Source: Aphrophora alni (taxonomy: Eukaryota > Arthropoda > Insecta > Hemiptera > Aphrophoridae). Taken from it: a stretch of DNA of 64,000 nucleotides. The translations under genes were made by a program, and so were the position numbers. Shown piece after piece: positions 51,701 to 55,769 of this stretch; the stretch's first letter is position 1; each line of letters opens with the position of its first letter. Location: contig OY740776.1 of the NCBI GenBank assembly GCA_963513935.1, positions 7,718,724 through 7,782,723 on the forward strand, in the 5' to 3' direction. The notes under the pieces are model-generated. The model saw nothing but the letters and a program-made list of their open reading frames with translations. It ran no database searches and was not told the origin of the DNA.

Positions 51701-54669
51701 ATTAGTTTCGGGAATGAGTGAGAAAGTTTGTGCAGTGTTTTTGTAATTTATTGTCTATCTTAGCTATCTTAATATAATAACTAAAGGTCGAGGTACACGA
51801 CAGAGGGGACAGTAAAAGGAACTTTTGTCCAATCAAGTCAGCTGCGTGGGTTAAGGTGATGAGACAAGTCATACGTACATAGATAGCTGTTAGGGTCAAG
51901 CCATTAGTTAGGCATAGATGTCATCTTTGTATAGATATGGCAGTTAACATTAATTGTCAATCTTGTTCAATCTGTGAAATATCTGACGCATTGTTTAATT
52001 GTGATATACAGAGTGTCTCAGTAATAATGGGACTACTTGGTAATGTAAAGGATAAAAATATCCGTCTGCAGGCAGTCTACCACAGGTAGGGACTTGGCCA
52101 ATCTTAAGGAAGGGGAGGTGCAGAAAGAGCCTGTGACCAGATGAGATTGCTCTCCCTTAAGATCTCAAAAGGGTAGTGAGTTTGAGTGCCATCATGGTAC
52201 TTACCCAACCCCATCATACAATATAAAACAAACATATCCTCTAAATGTAACACTCAAAAGTTGGTTTCTTGAGTCTTTGTAACACCTAAAAAAGGGTTAA
52301 TTGAAATTTGAATAATGAAAAATAACCGGGAATCGAGATAGTTAAATGGGGAGGGGGAAAACGTAAGTCAAAGACATGACTTATGTTATAATTTAAAATA
52401 AAGTAAATTCAATTAACATAGATTTCCAAATACAAATAAATAATAATGTATAGGATTAAAGAAATATTTACTTATAAGAAATTAAATAGTGTTGTGTGTG
52501 TAATAAAATTAGTAAAAGAAACTCGTTGTCAAGTGAGAAATATTGGACAGTATGCAATGAGTTGCGAGGAATTTTTATCGCTAACACAGCGAGTTTGAGT
52601 AAGTGTCTGTGTGAAGGAATCTGTAAGCCCCGGATCAGGAGGGTTATTAGATTTTTCCACCATGCGTTCATTTAGTTTTAGAGAGAGATTGATGGAATAC
52701 GATGTGTTTAGAATGTAAAGAAACTTTTATAAAAATGTGGTTCAAATAGTAAAAAACAATCTAAGTAGAGGGTTTAAGGTGATCAGTAGTATTTTGTGCA
52801 TAAACTTTTAATAAAAAATGTAATGAAAACGTATCTTAGTCTCAGTGGAACATTTATGATGAACAGACGTGTTCTCTGGTCAAAGAGATTTTAATAAAAA
52901 TGTAGTGAAACGTTATAAACAGTTTTAAGATCAATAATCTTGATATAATAGTAATTATACAAAACTAAAAAACGTGAACTATTGATTTAAAAGGTGAACT
53001 TTGTAAAACGTGCAAAGAAAATAATTTTGCACGTGGTCGAGATGGTTGGACCGTTTGAATCGCGAATTCGAGTTATGAACTAAGTTATAAAGGTGTTTAA
53101 GTGGAACAATAAACTATAATACAAACAGTTATTTGACATGTGATTAACAATAAACTTTGAATAGCGGTAAACTGAACAGACCATGTTCATGTCGGAACTG
53201 AGAACAAAAGGGGAGCTTGCCACGTTACAAGAACACATTTCTGGAATGCAAGACGTATCAACATTCTTGAAGTCGATTAGGTCCTAGCAAGCCTTGTAGA
53301 TATGTTGGTGACTCTGCTCTACCTGATCTCCTAACTATTCGAATATTACATTTTCTTGGAAGGTCAAGATTCTAAATTTCATTTTTGACAATAACTTTAC
53401 TATTCGACATTGTAGGGAGGTGAGGTTCGCACTAATTAGATGTAGAATTAAAATCTGCAAATTTTTATTTAATTTAGTTTGTTATAGGTTTAATAAATAA
53501 AAATTTAATAAAATCATATCATACGTTTATTATGTTACCCTTACGTACATTTCAGTTTCTGAGGATGATGACTACGTCATTGAAATATTGGATTTATTAT
53601 AGTCTTAGTTTTGTTTCTTGTTTTTGTGGTTCCGGGAAGCCTTGTTTTTCTCATGAATATCGTCACATGGCTCCTTGTACATTTAATTATTTAAATATAT
53701 AAATATTGTATAAAATATTTTACAAAATATAAGTTAGCATCCATGATTGGTTTTCACTTTTTTACTGTAATATTTTCACATTATTGGCAACGAGTAGTTT
53801 TGTTTGGTTAGACTGAGAATGGATGTGTGAGAGAGTTTTTGCCATGTCTTCTGCACAGTTTAGTTCTATACCAATAGACCCGAGAAAGTATAGTTAAAAA
53901 AAGAACACAGGCAGACAGTCGGTATTCAAACCTTATAATTTCAGGTCTGTTCATCTGACAGTTTGTAAGTCGCAACCCGTCTACACAACAAGATGATAGA
54001 GAGGGGAGTATGATATCTGATACTTTAAATTGGCCTAGTGCCAACATATTAATTTTTCCATCAAATAAACATTCGTAATCAGAATAATTTGTAGTTTTAT
54101 TTGATACCCACACAGTTATCACAAAACAAACTTTTTTCAACTTGATAGTTTTTTGCCCCTTAACTATCCTAAGGTAATTTTTGATTAAAATAGGTTCGCA
54201 TGTTTGGATTGTAGAGCACTACAGGACATCATTCTAAAAACCACTTTTTTAGACTCAAGGGGACATCTAAAAAGATTTTTCTACAAAAACTCGATTTCGA
54301 TTCTTTTGATACATCATATAACTTCATTACATATTTGTAAGAAAAAATATTTAAAAAATCATCCTTTTTCAATTATTATTTAAATAATTAAGTATTTATA
54401 CTCTTGTTTCTTGTTACAGGGCCCATGCAAATGATTTGGAAAACATTCCTTTATTTTTGATCACTGGTTTCATCTACGTACTCACTGATCCAGACGTGGT
54501 TCCTGCTTTAATGCTCTTCCGCATCTACACTTTGGCTCGTATCTTGCACACTTTTGTCTACGCCATCTACGTCATAAGGCAACCTGCTAGAACACTCTGC
54601 TTTGCTGTTGGTGCCATCGTTAATATCATAATGGTTGTGTTCATTTTTATCAATTTCCATCAATTTTAA
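12742..54669 (+). CDS. Mgstl: Microsomal glutathione S-transferase 1-like (MAPEG), three coding exons
   Basis: Joining 12742-12867, 43164-43246 and 54420-54669 gives an uninterrupted 152-residue protein, the normal length for MGST1. Family role: a trimeric membrane enzyme of endoplasmic reticulum and outer mitochondrial membrane that conjugates glutathione to electrophiles and reduces lipid hydroperoxides. Visible evidence: four hydrophobic segments (about residues 13-35, 78-95, 97-122 and 126-148); the family loop NPED at 46-49; and the signature VRRAHANDLENI at 68-79 with R69, R70, H72, N74 and E77 in the glutathione-binding region. Mammalian MGST1 has a redox-sensing cysteine right after NPED; here it is A50. 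Intron phases are 0 and 2. Both introns (about 30.3 and 11.2 kb) are filled with mobile DNA, unusual for so small a protein. No second paralogue was seen. Confidence 0.95.
12868..14198. other. Start of intron 1
   Basis: AT-rich. Contains a repeat-A fragment near 13190-13310 and a poly-C run near 13864-13879. No exon was seen on either strand. Confidence 0.5.
14748..15320. mobile_element. TIR element (51-bp TIRs, 8-bp target duplication) with captured coding piece
   Basis: The ends start GGGTCTTTTTTAGAAGAGGG and match over about 51 bp with one mismatch. TATAATTT flanks both ends directly (14740-14747 and 15321-15328). An 8-bp duplication fits hAT, Merlin or P-like elements; the GGG start leans away from hAT. 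A second, inner inverted repeat (cagcgctgtacagcgctctg, ttaggttaggtt, then its complement) forms a hairpin between about 14793 and 14945. The right half carries a terminal-exon-like open frame on the minus strand. Confidence 0.75.
15154..15271 (-). pseudogene. Terminal-exon-like coding fragment inside a TIR element
   Basis: After a good splice acceptor (tttcctctacacag|CGAACC) an open frame encodes 38 residues beginning EPYWDAYRRKYPQYANGPSG and ending LYWPPQE, then TAA. The composition (five Tyr and three Trp in 38) and motif-like order look like a genuine conserved protein C-terminus; I cannot name the family. AATAAA overlaps the stop codon and a GT-rich run (gggtgtttgtgtgtgtgg) follows, as in a real cleavage and polyadenylation site. 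The frame is also open upstream through the TIR to about 15374, without a Met. Either an exon captured by the element or the last exon of an unseen minus-strand gene; I favour capture because it lies within target-duplicated TIRs. Confidence 0.55.
15663..16067. repeat. 48/57-bp coding-frame minisatellite, 8 copies
   Basis: The unit starts tcgctcgtgtcagtgtatcg. Copies are short (48 bp) or long (57 bp, with a 9-bp gggaacctt insertion) in the order short-short-long-long-short-short-long-truncated. Both lengths are multiples of three, so frames stay open on both strands (200 codons minus, 182 plus). Copies are nearly identical, so amplification is recent. The open frames are most likely by-products of the repeat. 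Confidence 0.85.
16060..16345 (+). repeat. Dispersed repeat part D, copy 2
   Basis: Shows tatcacattttcttgggagg, aacttcgctgtttgt, a gtgaggttggtaacgttaca block and a gtatgaacaaa end, parallel to 4970-5110. Part C of the same family follows at 16689, inside a fold-back. Confidence 0.55.
16689..18032. mobile_element. Fold-back with about 300-bp arms and 740-bp loop
   Basis: Arms 16689-16990 and 17734-18032 are reverse complements: cctttgtgttgaatgttaaa outside, accaccgtaagtatgcaag and aactatggagtagaaaattt within, and aatatcaacgcgaaagtaat at the inner edge. The arms contain a diverged dispersed repeat part C. The loop holds its own smaller inverted repeat (tcatgtgacatcattttaaa near 17160 against its complement near 17300) and a poly-G run near 17119. 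No coding potential was recognised. Confidence 0.8.
18033..20200. other. Intron 1, repeat fragments
   Basis: Contains repeat A (about 18405-18600 plus, 19640-19830 minus), a fragment matching 6495-6575 in reverse, short gttaggttagg pieces beside poly-G (19850-19890) and a poly-T near 20118-20138. No exon. Confidence 0.45.
18405..18600 (+). repeat. Dispersed repeat A, copy
   Basis: aaaggtgaaatacctctcgg at the start, agaaagggatctaac in the middle, and atccagctagga then gattgc at the end: the same order as the copy at 7085-7290. Confidence 0.55.
20208..20752 (+). repeat. 103-bp tandem satellite, about 5.3 copies
   Basis: The landmark aaattttgctcaagtgtagc recurs at 20221, 20324, 20427, 20530 and 20633 and, broken off, at 20736: an exact 103-bp period. 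Copies differ by only a couple of bases, so the array is young. The unit belongs to a widespread family (gatcaaattttgctcaagtg) seen singly near 8190, 34950, 46670 and 59370. Confidence 0.92.
21680..22110 (+). repeat. Repeated unit with conserved 82-codon frame ('MTGARW' unit), copy 1
   Basis: A block of about 430 bp present three times in the window. It starts acgacatggccatgttaaat and ends tatagtatttatgtagtcat. The 82-codon frame at 21770-22018 (starts MTGARWLYGQTMFQ, ends QAPAASAF) is kept in all copies, with insertions or deletions in copy 3. I recognise no family. The frame may be a passenger or a short element protein. A fold-back sits immediately downstream. Confidence 0.7.
22127..22640. 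mobile_element. Fold-back associated with the MTGARW unit
   Basis: Arms of about 200 bp: acttggcgtctgaacccttg outside, then cctcccttcctcacc, then gatgagtcacctactagcgt and gcatagttaaaat at the left, answered in reverse at the right by gctagtaggtgagtcatcac and gacgccaagt. The loop is AT-rich. Related ends recur at 24393-25110 and singly near 48650 (gtgtcacctactagc). Confidence 0.75.
22954..22998 (-). ncRNA. Hammerhead-ribozyme-like motif, type I, intact core
   Basis: Read on minus: stem I GTATCA/TGATAC, core CTGAAGA, one extra G, stem II GACGAC-CTT-GTCGTT, GAAA, the self-complementary ACGCGT forming a minimal stem III, and a GTC cleavage triplet. All conserved boxes (CUGANGA, GAAA, NUH) are present. 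The extra base before stem II departs from the textbook core. Confidence 0.55.
23037..23081 (+). ncRNA. Hammerhead-ribozyme-like motif, degenerate copy
   Basis: Same layout as the minus-strand partner at 22954-22998, but the core reads CTGAAAA instead of CTGAAGA, which replaces an essential G, and stem II has one mismatch (CCGTT). Probably inactive. Confidence 0.5.
23147..24390. other. Intron 1 spacer
   Basis: Non-coding. Poly-G runs occur near 23415-23426 and 23810-23817. The 62-65 codon frames here show no family resemblance. Confidence 0.45.
24393..25110. mobile_element. Second fold-back of the gagtcacctact family
   Basis: The left arm begins gagtcacctactgagcttca; the right arm ends with its reverse, gaagcacagtaggtgactca. 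The next inward blocks (ttatttgatatttgaaaata and its partner near 25050) also pair. The centre is very AT-rich and holds an 85-codon frame that I take as chance. An MTGARW unit abuts it, as at 21680-22640. Confidence 0.65.
25138..25596 (-). repeat. MTGARW unit, copy 2 (minus strand)
   Basis: Reverse-oriented copy of the 21680-22110 unit. Its frame, 127 codons at 25238-25621, is longer at the N-terminus and ends in the same QAPAASAF. It contains a small duplicated segment (agctccacaccctagcggg) absent from copy 1. Confidence 0.7.
25608..26008 (+). repeat. MTGARW unit, copy 3 (plus strand)
   Basis: Forms an almost perfect head-to-head palindrome with copy 2; the hairpin turn is the 17-bp stretch near 25596-25612 between cgtgtcttatag and its complement. 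Two internal deletions shorten the frame to 64 codons (25710-25904). Confidence 0.7.
26326..27427. mobile_element. TIR element with ACAGGGTGTCC ends and internal tandem duplication
   Basis: Left end TACAGGGTGTCCAAAAAGTA; right end is the complement of TACAGGGTGTGCCAAAATTA. Inside, a 346-bp block is present twice in tandem (copies from about 26305 and 26645), each with its own internal TACAGGGTGTCC start and the same 64-69 codon frame. The duplication suggests unequal exchange. No transposase was recognised. Confidence 0.65.
28013..30015. repeat. Interstitial (CCTAA)n telomere-motif array with higher-order structure
   Basis: About 2 kb of CCTAA, the insect telomere motif read from the other strand, with CCTCA, CCTAAA and CTAAAC variants. 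In the first 1.5 kb a spacer of about 97 bp (gctgttctgtcgggtcaggt…agtggctgaacat…) interrupts it eight times, at 28091, 28251, 28432, 28617, 28878, 29058, 29229 and 29424. Spacers 1-4 and 5-8 form two blocks of about 800 bp, each introduced by tatccagtagagcaggtt. The last 500 bp are pure variant repeat. Unique DNA flanks both sides, so this is not a chromosome end. Confidence 0.93.
30016..31190. other. Intron 1, AT-rich with dispersed fragments
   Basis: Holds fragments of repeat B (gagcaaaatttgatcgaaat) and part C (gtcaaataaacatacac), and a poly-T run (31106-31131). No exon was seen. Confidence 0.5.
31192..31326 (+). repeat. Single ribozyme-bearing element end
   Basis: Matches the plus arm of 22905-23146 from ttggtgtagct to gtttgttatactgta, in one copy. 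A poly-T run separates the ribozyme-like core from the outer end. Confidence 0.6.
31227..31271 (+). ncRNA. Hammerhead-ribozyme-like motif, type I, intact core
   Basis: Stem I 31227-31232 (GTATCA) pairs with 31266-31271 (TGATAC). Core CTGAAGA at 31233-31239, extra G at 31240, stem II 31241-31246 with 31250-31255 around a CTT loop (one G-U pair). GAAA at 31256-31259, stem III from the palindrome ACGCGT, predicted cleavage after C31265. Identical in all these parts to the minus-strand copy at 22954-22998. Confidence 0.6.
31985..32100 (+). repeat. Array-free relative of the CCTAA spacer
   Basis: Resembles the spacer of the 28-30 kb array (ctgttctattt, tacgagtggctgaaca, atccaaaaggt) and then directly the sequence that follows that array (caaatatcacaaacagtatg against caatatcccaaacagtatg at about 30016), with only about 15 bp between instead of kilobases of CCTAA. 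Confidence 0.6.
32345..33485 (+). repeat. 127-bp tandem satellite, about nine copies
   Basis: The landmark cttggagtggaac recurs at 32361, 32488, 32615, 32742, 32869, 32997, 33123, 33251 and 33378. Units also share catagctctaggtttcttgg and ggtctacagacctacccc. Divergence between units is noticeable, so it is older than the 103-bp array. Short open frames in it are by-products. Confidence 0.92.
33503..33532. repeat. (TA)n microsatellite
   Basis: Uninterrupted TA run directly after the 127-bp array. Confidence 0.9.
33912..33958 (+). repeat. 15-bp tandem repeat, three copies
   Basis: ttcacacaatataaa is repeated three times, the last copy diverging at its end. Confidence 0.75.
34207..34272. repeat. 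Short interstitial CCTAA run
   Basis: About twelve CCTAA-type units with one CCTCA variant. A repeat-A copy follows at about 34280-34380, and then a GC-skewed stretch (34440-34700) with ggggag- and aaaatgggg-type repeats. Confidence 0.85.
34700..36070. other. Intron 1, repeat fragments
   Basis: A repeat-B fragment (gatcaaatttttgctcaagt near 34952) and a related tail near 35310-35390. No exon or RNA gene was seen. Confidence 0.45.
36078..36785. mobile_element. Merlin-like element with long inverted arms
   Basis: Arms 36078-36213 and about 36643-36785 are reverse complements (gagtagcctcacttcaaaat, cgtcaaataaatgttggaaa, tgtcggaaagatgatt). Between them lies the 3' part of an ISXO2/IS1016-type transposase on minus, then a (TA)n run inside a small hairpin (ggtttggccaggt … acctggccaaacc, about 36498-36571). 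The 5' two-thirds of the transposase is missing. Confidence 0.7.
36221..36463 (-). pseudogene. C-terminal remnant of a Merlin (ISXO2-like) transposase
   Basis: The frame begins AYTEAHTQTIERQWREVRGN, continues VPRYGNSKQHFHDHIAEFMF and ends in an acidic tail (EFAAEFDSD) with a stop at 36221. The H-TQTIE-x3-W-x2-VR and Y-x15-HL/IAEFMF/W blocks are typical of the last part of Merlin/IS1016 transposases and include the region of the final catalytic residue. Everything before it is replaced by the TA-rich hairpin, so no enzyme can be made. Confidence 0.8.
37180..37697 (+). mobile_element. 3' end of a non-LTR retrotransposon with poly-A tail
   Basis: Coding remnants in shifting frames: LAQLRLAGKKYNGLI near 37231, NEICPICVTGN near 37305, and HLLLECEGCNLFR near 37340. 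This is the C-terminal end of LINE reverse transcriptase ORFs, with its CxxC…H…C zinc knuckle. About 300 bp of AT-rich 3' untranslated DNA and a pure A run (37669-37697) follow. It split a copy of dispersed repeat part C: that repeat is recognisable before (about 37020-37130) and resumes right after the A run. 5'-truncated and dead. Confidence 0.75.
37698..39590. other. Intron 1, AT-rich
   Basis: Starts with the second half of the split part-C repeat (to about 37860). After that only AT-rich DNA and a 76-codon frame at 39318-39548 that I cannot assign. Confidence 0.45.
39600..40590. repeat. Interstitial (TTAGG)n array with a 24-26 bp spacer
   Basis: About 1 kb of TTAGG and TCAGG units. It is broken many times by the same spacer, gattaaagtcaaatactcca followed by gt(a/c)t(c)aaag. 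The spacer first appears at about 39586, outside the array, as part of single-copy-looking sequence. G-rich strand is +, opposite to the 28-30 kb array. Confidence 0.93.
40591..43140. other. Intron 1 end, repeat fragments
   Basis: A part-D fragment (about 40600-40780, with acgtagaattgaaatct), four CCTAA units at about 41080-41100, a 21-bp repeat at 42183-42290 and an ACAGGGTGTTCG end at 42536. No exon was seen before 43164. Confidence 0.5.
42183..42290 (+). repeat. About 21-bp tandem repeat rich in TATCGA
   Basis: Five imperfect units of the type cgattgagagttcgatatat. The unit is itself palindromic in part (tcgatatatcga), so the array can form hairpins. Confidence 0.75.
43164..43246 (+). CDS. 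Mgstl: Mgstl coding exon 2 (residues 43-70)
   Basis: Acceptor tttttgtttcag|GCA and donor AGAAG|GTATGT are both good. Encodes AFLNPEDAGLAEGGQIKLDD followed by QDVERVRR, the cytosolic loop up to the two arginines of the glutathione site. Codon 70 (AGG) is split by intron 2 (phase 2). Reading through the donor stays open for about 40 codons, but that tail is not MAPEG-like. Confidence 0.95.
43380..43640 (+). repeat. Dispersed repeat part D, copy
   Basis: atgccatcatggtacttgcc, aagcagatcatctaaatgta and tagatcaaggggtcttatc appear in the same order as in the copy at 45850. It lies just inside intron 2. Confidence 0.6.
44560..44790 (-). repeat. Dispersed repeat A, reversed copy
   Basis: The reverse complement shows the family order: aaccctctctgtcatcgttg, an aacataaaataaagaccc block, aggattgg, caagagacctg, and an agctagggttctcggg end. 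Confidence 0.5.
44855..45180 (+). repeat. Dispersed repeat part C, copy
   Basis: Blocks ccaacatattaatttcttag, ataaacatacattttcgtaa, ttttcaattcgatag and tgccacagacagacggacag. The same blocks recur near 16790, 30430, 37780, 47580 and 54040. Confidence 0.6.
45840..46310 (+). repeat. Dispersed repeat part D, copy
   Basis: Fullest copy: cgccatcttggtatttaccc, tagatcaaggggtcttatc, ttttctgaaccttgtatc, acctgatctcctaactatac, acgttttcttgagaggtc, and ttacatgcagaattgaaatc. Confidence 0.65.
46473..46560. repeat. Near-perfect 33-bp hairpin
   Basis: aaatcaaaccaccaataccg in the left arm is answered by ggtattggtggtttgatttt in the right arm, with about 33 bp per arm and about 21 bp of loop. Confidence 0.8.
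46715..47860 (+). repeat. Dispersed repeat parts D and C joined
   Basis: Part D (46715-47250: caaggggtcttatc, gaaggagtttccactcgctt, acattttctcaggtgcg) runs into part C (47560-47860: gcgccaacattaattttttc, gtcaaataaacatacatatt, gtctgcgtagaccgag). The linker contains cctgaggccatgaaactt and gtgctaaaaccacaca, which also stand between D and C near 43660 and 44815. Confidence 0.65.
47875..48005 (+). repeat. Dispersed repeat A, copy
   Basis: tactctaatagcgtcatgg, gaaagaaaggaatctttca and gatccagctagggtt follow the family order; the start is eroded. Confidence 0.45.
48010..49130. other. Intron 2, AT-rich
   Basis: An ACAGGGTGGTAATT element end at 48122, a gtgtcacctactagcaacac fragment near 48650 related to the fold-backs at 22-25 kb, and a poly-T run (48714-48738). 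No exon. Confidence 0.5.
49166..49240 (+). repeat. tRNA-like or tRNA-derived SINE fragment
   Basis: GGTTCGAATTCC (49219-49230) is an RNA polymerase III B-box/T-loop. It is preceded by a D-arm-like gttggaagagcattg and a possible anticodon arm. The acceptor stem does not close, so this is a pseudo-tRNA or SINE head and not a working tRNA. Just upstream agtgtatcccatgttgg is duplicated. Confidence 0.35.
49465..50130 (+). repeat. About 156-bp tandem repeat, four copies
   Basis: The landmark tgctatggtgatgagttatt recurs at 49561, 49717, 49869 and 50029 with small changes. Each unit also has catttagcacacaaattac and agaaaaactgtagaagattc. Divergence is moderate. Confidence 0.85.
50620..50935 (+). pseudogene. 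C-terminal remnant of a Tc1/mariner-superfamily transposase
   Basis: Frame A (50655-50755) shows AVISSFFGD…TFLNFFILGIF, the decayed last-D block (normally …DLTPLDFFLWG). After a frame shift, FKGQSNADRPRTLAHIRDIT then KQINNININTLLRTFKNIRR leads to a stop at 50903. This layout is the usual C-terminus of the insect DDE_3-type transposases. It contains at least one stop and one shift; nothing N-terminal is left. Confidence 0.7.
50940..52180. other. Intron 2, AT-rich
   Basis: A repeat-B tail near 51690-51760 (gattagtttcgggaatgagt) and a CAGAGTGTCTCAG element end near 52011. No exon was seen. Confidence 0.45.
52278..53229. mobile_element. LTR-like segment (candidate solo LTR)
   Basis: Begins TGTAACACC and ends CACGTTACA, a TG…CA element with inverted TGTAAC/GTTACA ends, 952 bp. 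It interrupts a part-D repeat: gttggtttcttgagtct lies before it and a decayed continuation near 53260 follows. No target duplication was found and no internal retroelement genes, so the call is tentative. Confidence 0.35.
53255..53530 (+). repeat. Dispersed repeat part D, copy
   Basis: tctacctgatctcctaacta, acattttcttggaaggtc and agatgtagaattaaaatctg, in family order. Part C follows at about 53985-54185, again D before C. Confidence 0.6.
53985..54185 (+). repeat. Dispersed repeat part C, copy
   Basis: gtgccaacatattaattttt, aaataaacattcgtaatcag and gatagttttttgccccttaa. It lies 240 bp before Mgstl exon 3. Confidence 0.6.
54420..54669 (+). CDS. Mgstl: Mgstl coding exon 3 (residues 70-152)
   Basis: Acceptor tgtttcttgttacag|G completes the split Arg codon, then AHANDLENIPLFLITGFIYV and three membrane segments up to the stop TAA at 54667-54669. 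Contains H72, N74 and E77 of the signature and the tyrosine-bearing loop before the last helix (HTFVYAIYV, then RQPARTLCF). More than half of the protein is in this exon. Confidence 0.95.
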
Positions 54670-54859
54670 ATAATAATCTGAATGTTTAAAAACTTTTACA
54701 GCAAGCTCTCTGTCGACTATATTTCGCTCAGTTTAATCCGTCCTGATTTTATTGAGAAAATTACAAAAATAATATTTTCCACTCTTTGTACTTCTTACAG
54801 TAAAAGAACGCTAGTAACAAAAATGAATGCTAAACAAAAAAATGTAATATTTTTGATTA

Positions 54860-54865
54860 AATAAA
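54860..54865 (+). terminator. Probable Mgstl polyadenylation signal
   Basis: AATAAA 191 bp after the stop codon is the first good signal in a plausible 3' UTR. Others further down lie beyond the Tigger element. Confidence 0.5.
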
Positions 54866-54935
54866 AACTGGTACAAATCAAACTCATCACATAGTAATTG
54901 AAATAAGACAGATGACTAAATCAATTCTTTAACTA

Positions 54936-55767
54936 CAGTATAGTCCCGATTATTCGACCTAATTGGGACCAACAAAAGGTCGGATAACTGAAAAGTCGGA
55001 TAATACGGAAGTCGGTGTTATTTAAAGGGAAACAGAAAAAAACACATAAAATACAATACAGCATTTAAAAAAGTGTTTTTATTATTAAAATATTGTAAAA
55101 ATATTGAACAAAGGAATAAATACGTAAAAGTTAATCATTTCTTAAAAAAATCTGTAATTGTTTTTTGCCGTACCGATGCAGCCCTTTTTCTTGCGGCAAT
55201 GTCACGCCAACGCCTCATTGACATGACATCGGTTGCAGTTGCTTCCGGTTGCCGTTCAACGTAAGTTAAGACTGATTGAAACATTTTCACTGCTTCTGAA
55301 TGACTTAACACATTTTCTTCTTTTTCTAAATCAACTTCACTTACACACACTTAAAACCTGTATACACACTGCGGTAGCTAAAACAGAACTGACTTGGTGA
55401 GACGTTACGCTTACGTTGAACAGAGGGAGTGGTTAGTGCACTGGTGCCCCGCCTCCGTTACCTTAGTTACGGCACTAGAGCTAATACGAAACCGATATTA
55501 CCTGTCAATCATATAATTTTCGTTGACGACAGTATACACTCTTACAGTCGTGTACCGAATTGTACAATAAACTGTACTAGGTTACAGTATTTCAAGCAAA
55601 CTATGTAACGTACTTTTGAAAGAAGAATATTAATGATCAATATTATTGGATATTGAAAAAAGAACAGTTTTAATCATGTCTTATATACTTCATAAATATA
55701 TACTGTTGTCACGTCGGATAAAACGGAATGTCGGAAAACCGAAGGTCGAATAATCAAGACTATACTG
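54936..55767 (-). mobile_element. Tigger/pogo deletion derivative with transposase tail
   Basis: Ends CAGTATAGTCCCGATTATTC and the complement of CAGTATAGTCTTGATTATTC, flanked on both sides by TA (54934-54935 and 55768-55769). Subterminal tcggataa motifs are repeated. It holds the 3' end of a transposase gene on minus. Length 832 bp against more than 2 kb for full elements. Confidence 0.85.
55135..55350 (-). pseudogene. C-terminal remnant of a Tigger transposase
   Basis: 71 codons: LSHSEAVKMFQSVLTYVERQ, then an MRRWRDIAARKRAA segment and the end KTITDFFKK. Tigger/jerky-type transposases often end with a two-helix region, a basic RRWRDI-like stretch and TDFF (family knowledge). The catalytic DDE core and the CENP-B-type DNA-binding part are missing. 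Confidence 0.75.
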
Positions 55768-55769
55768 TA

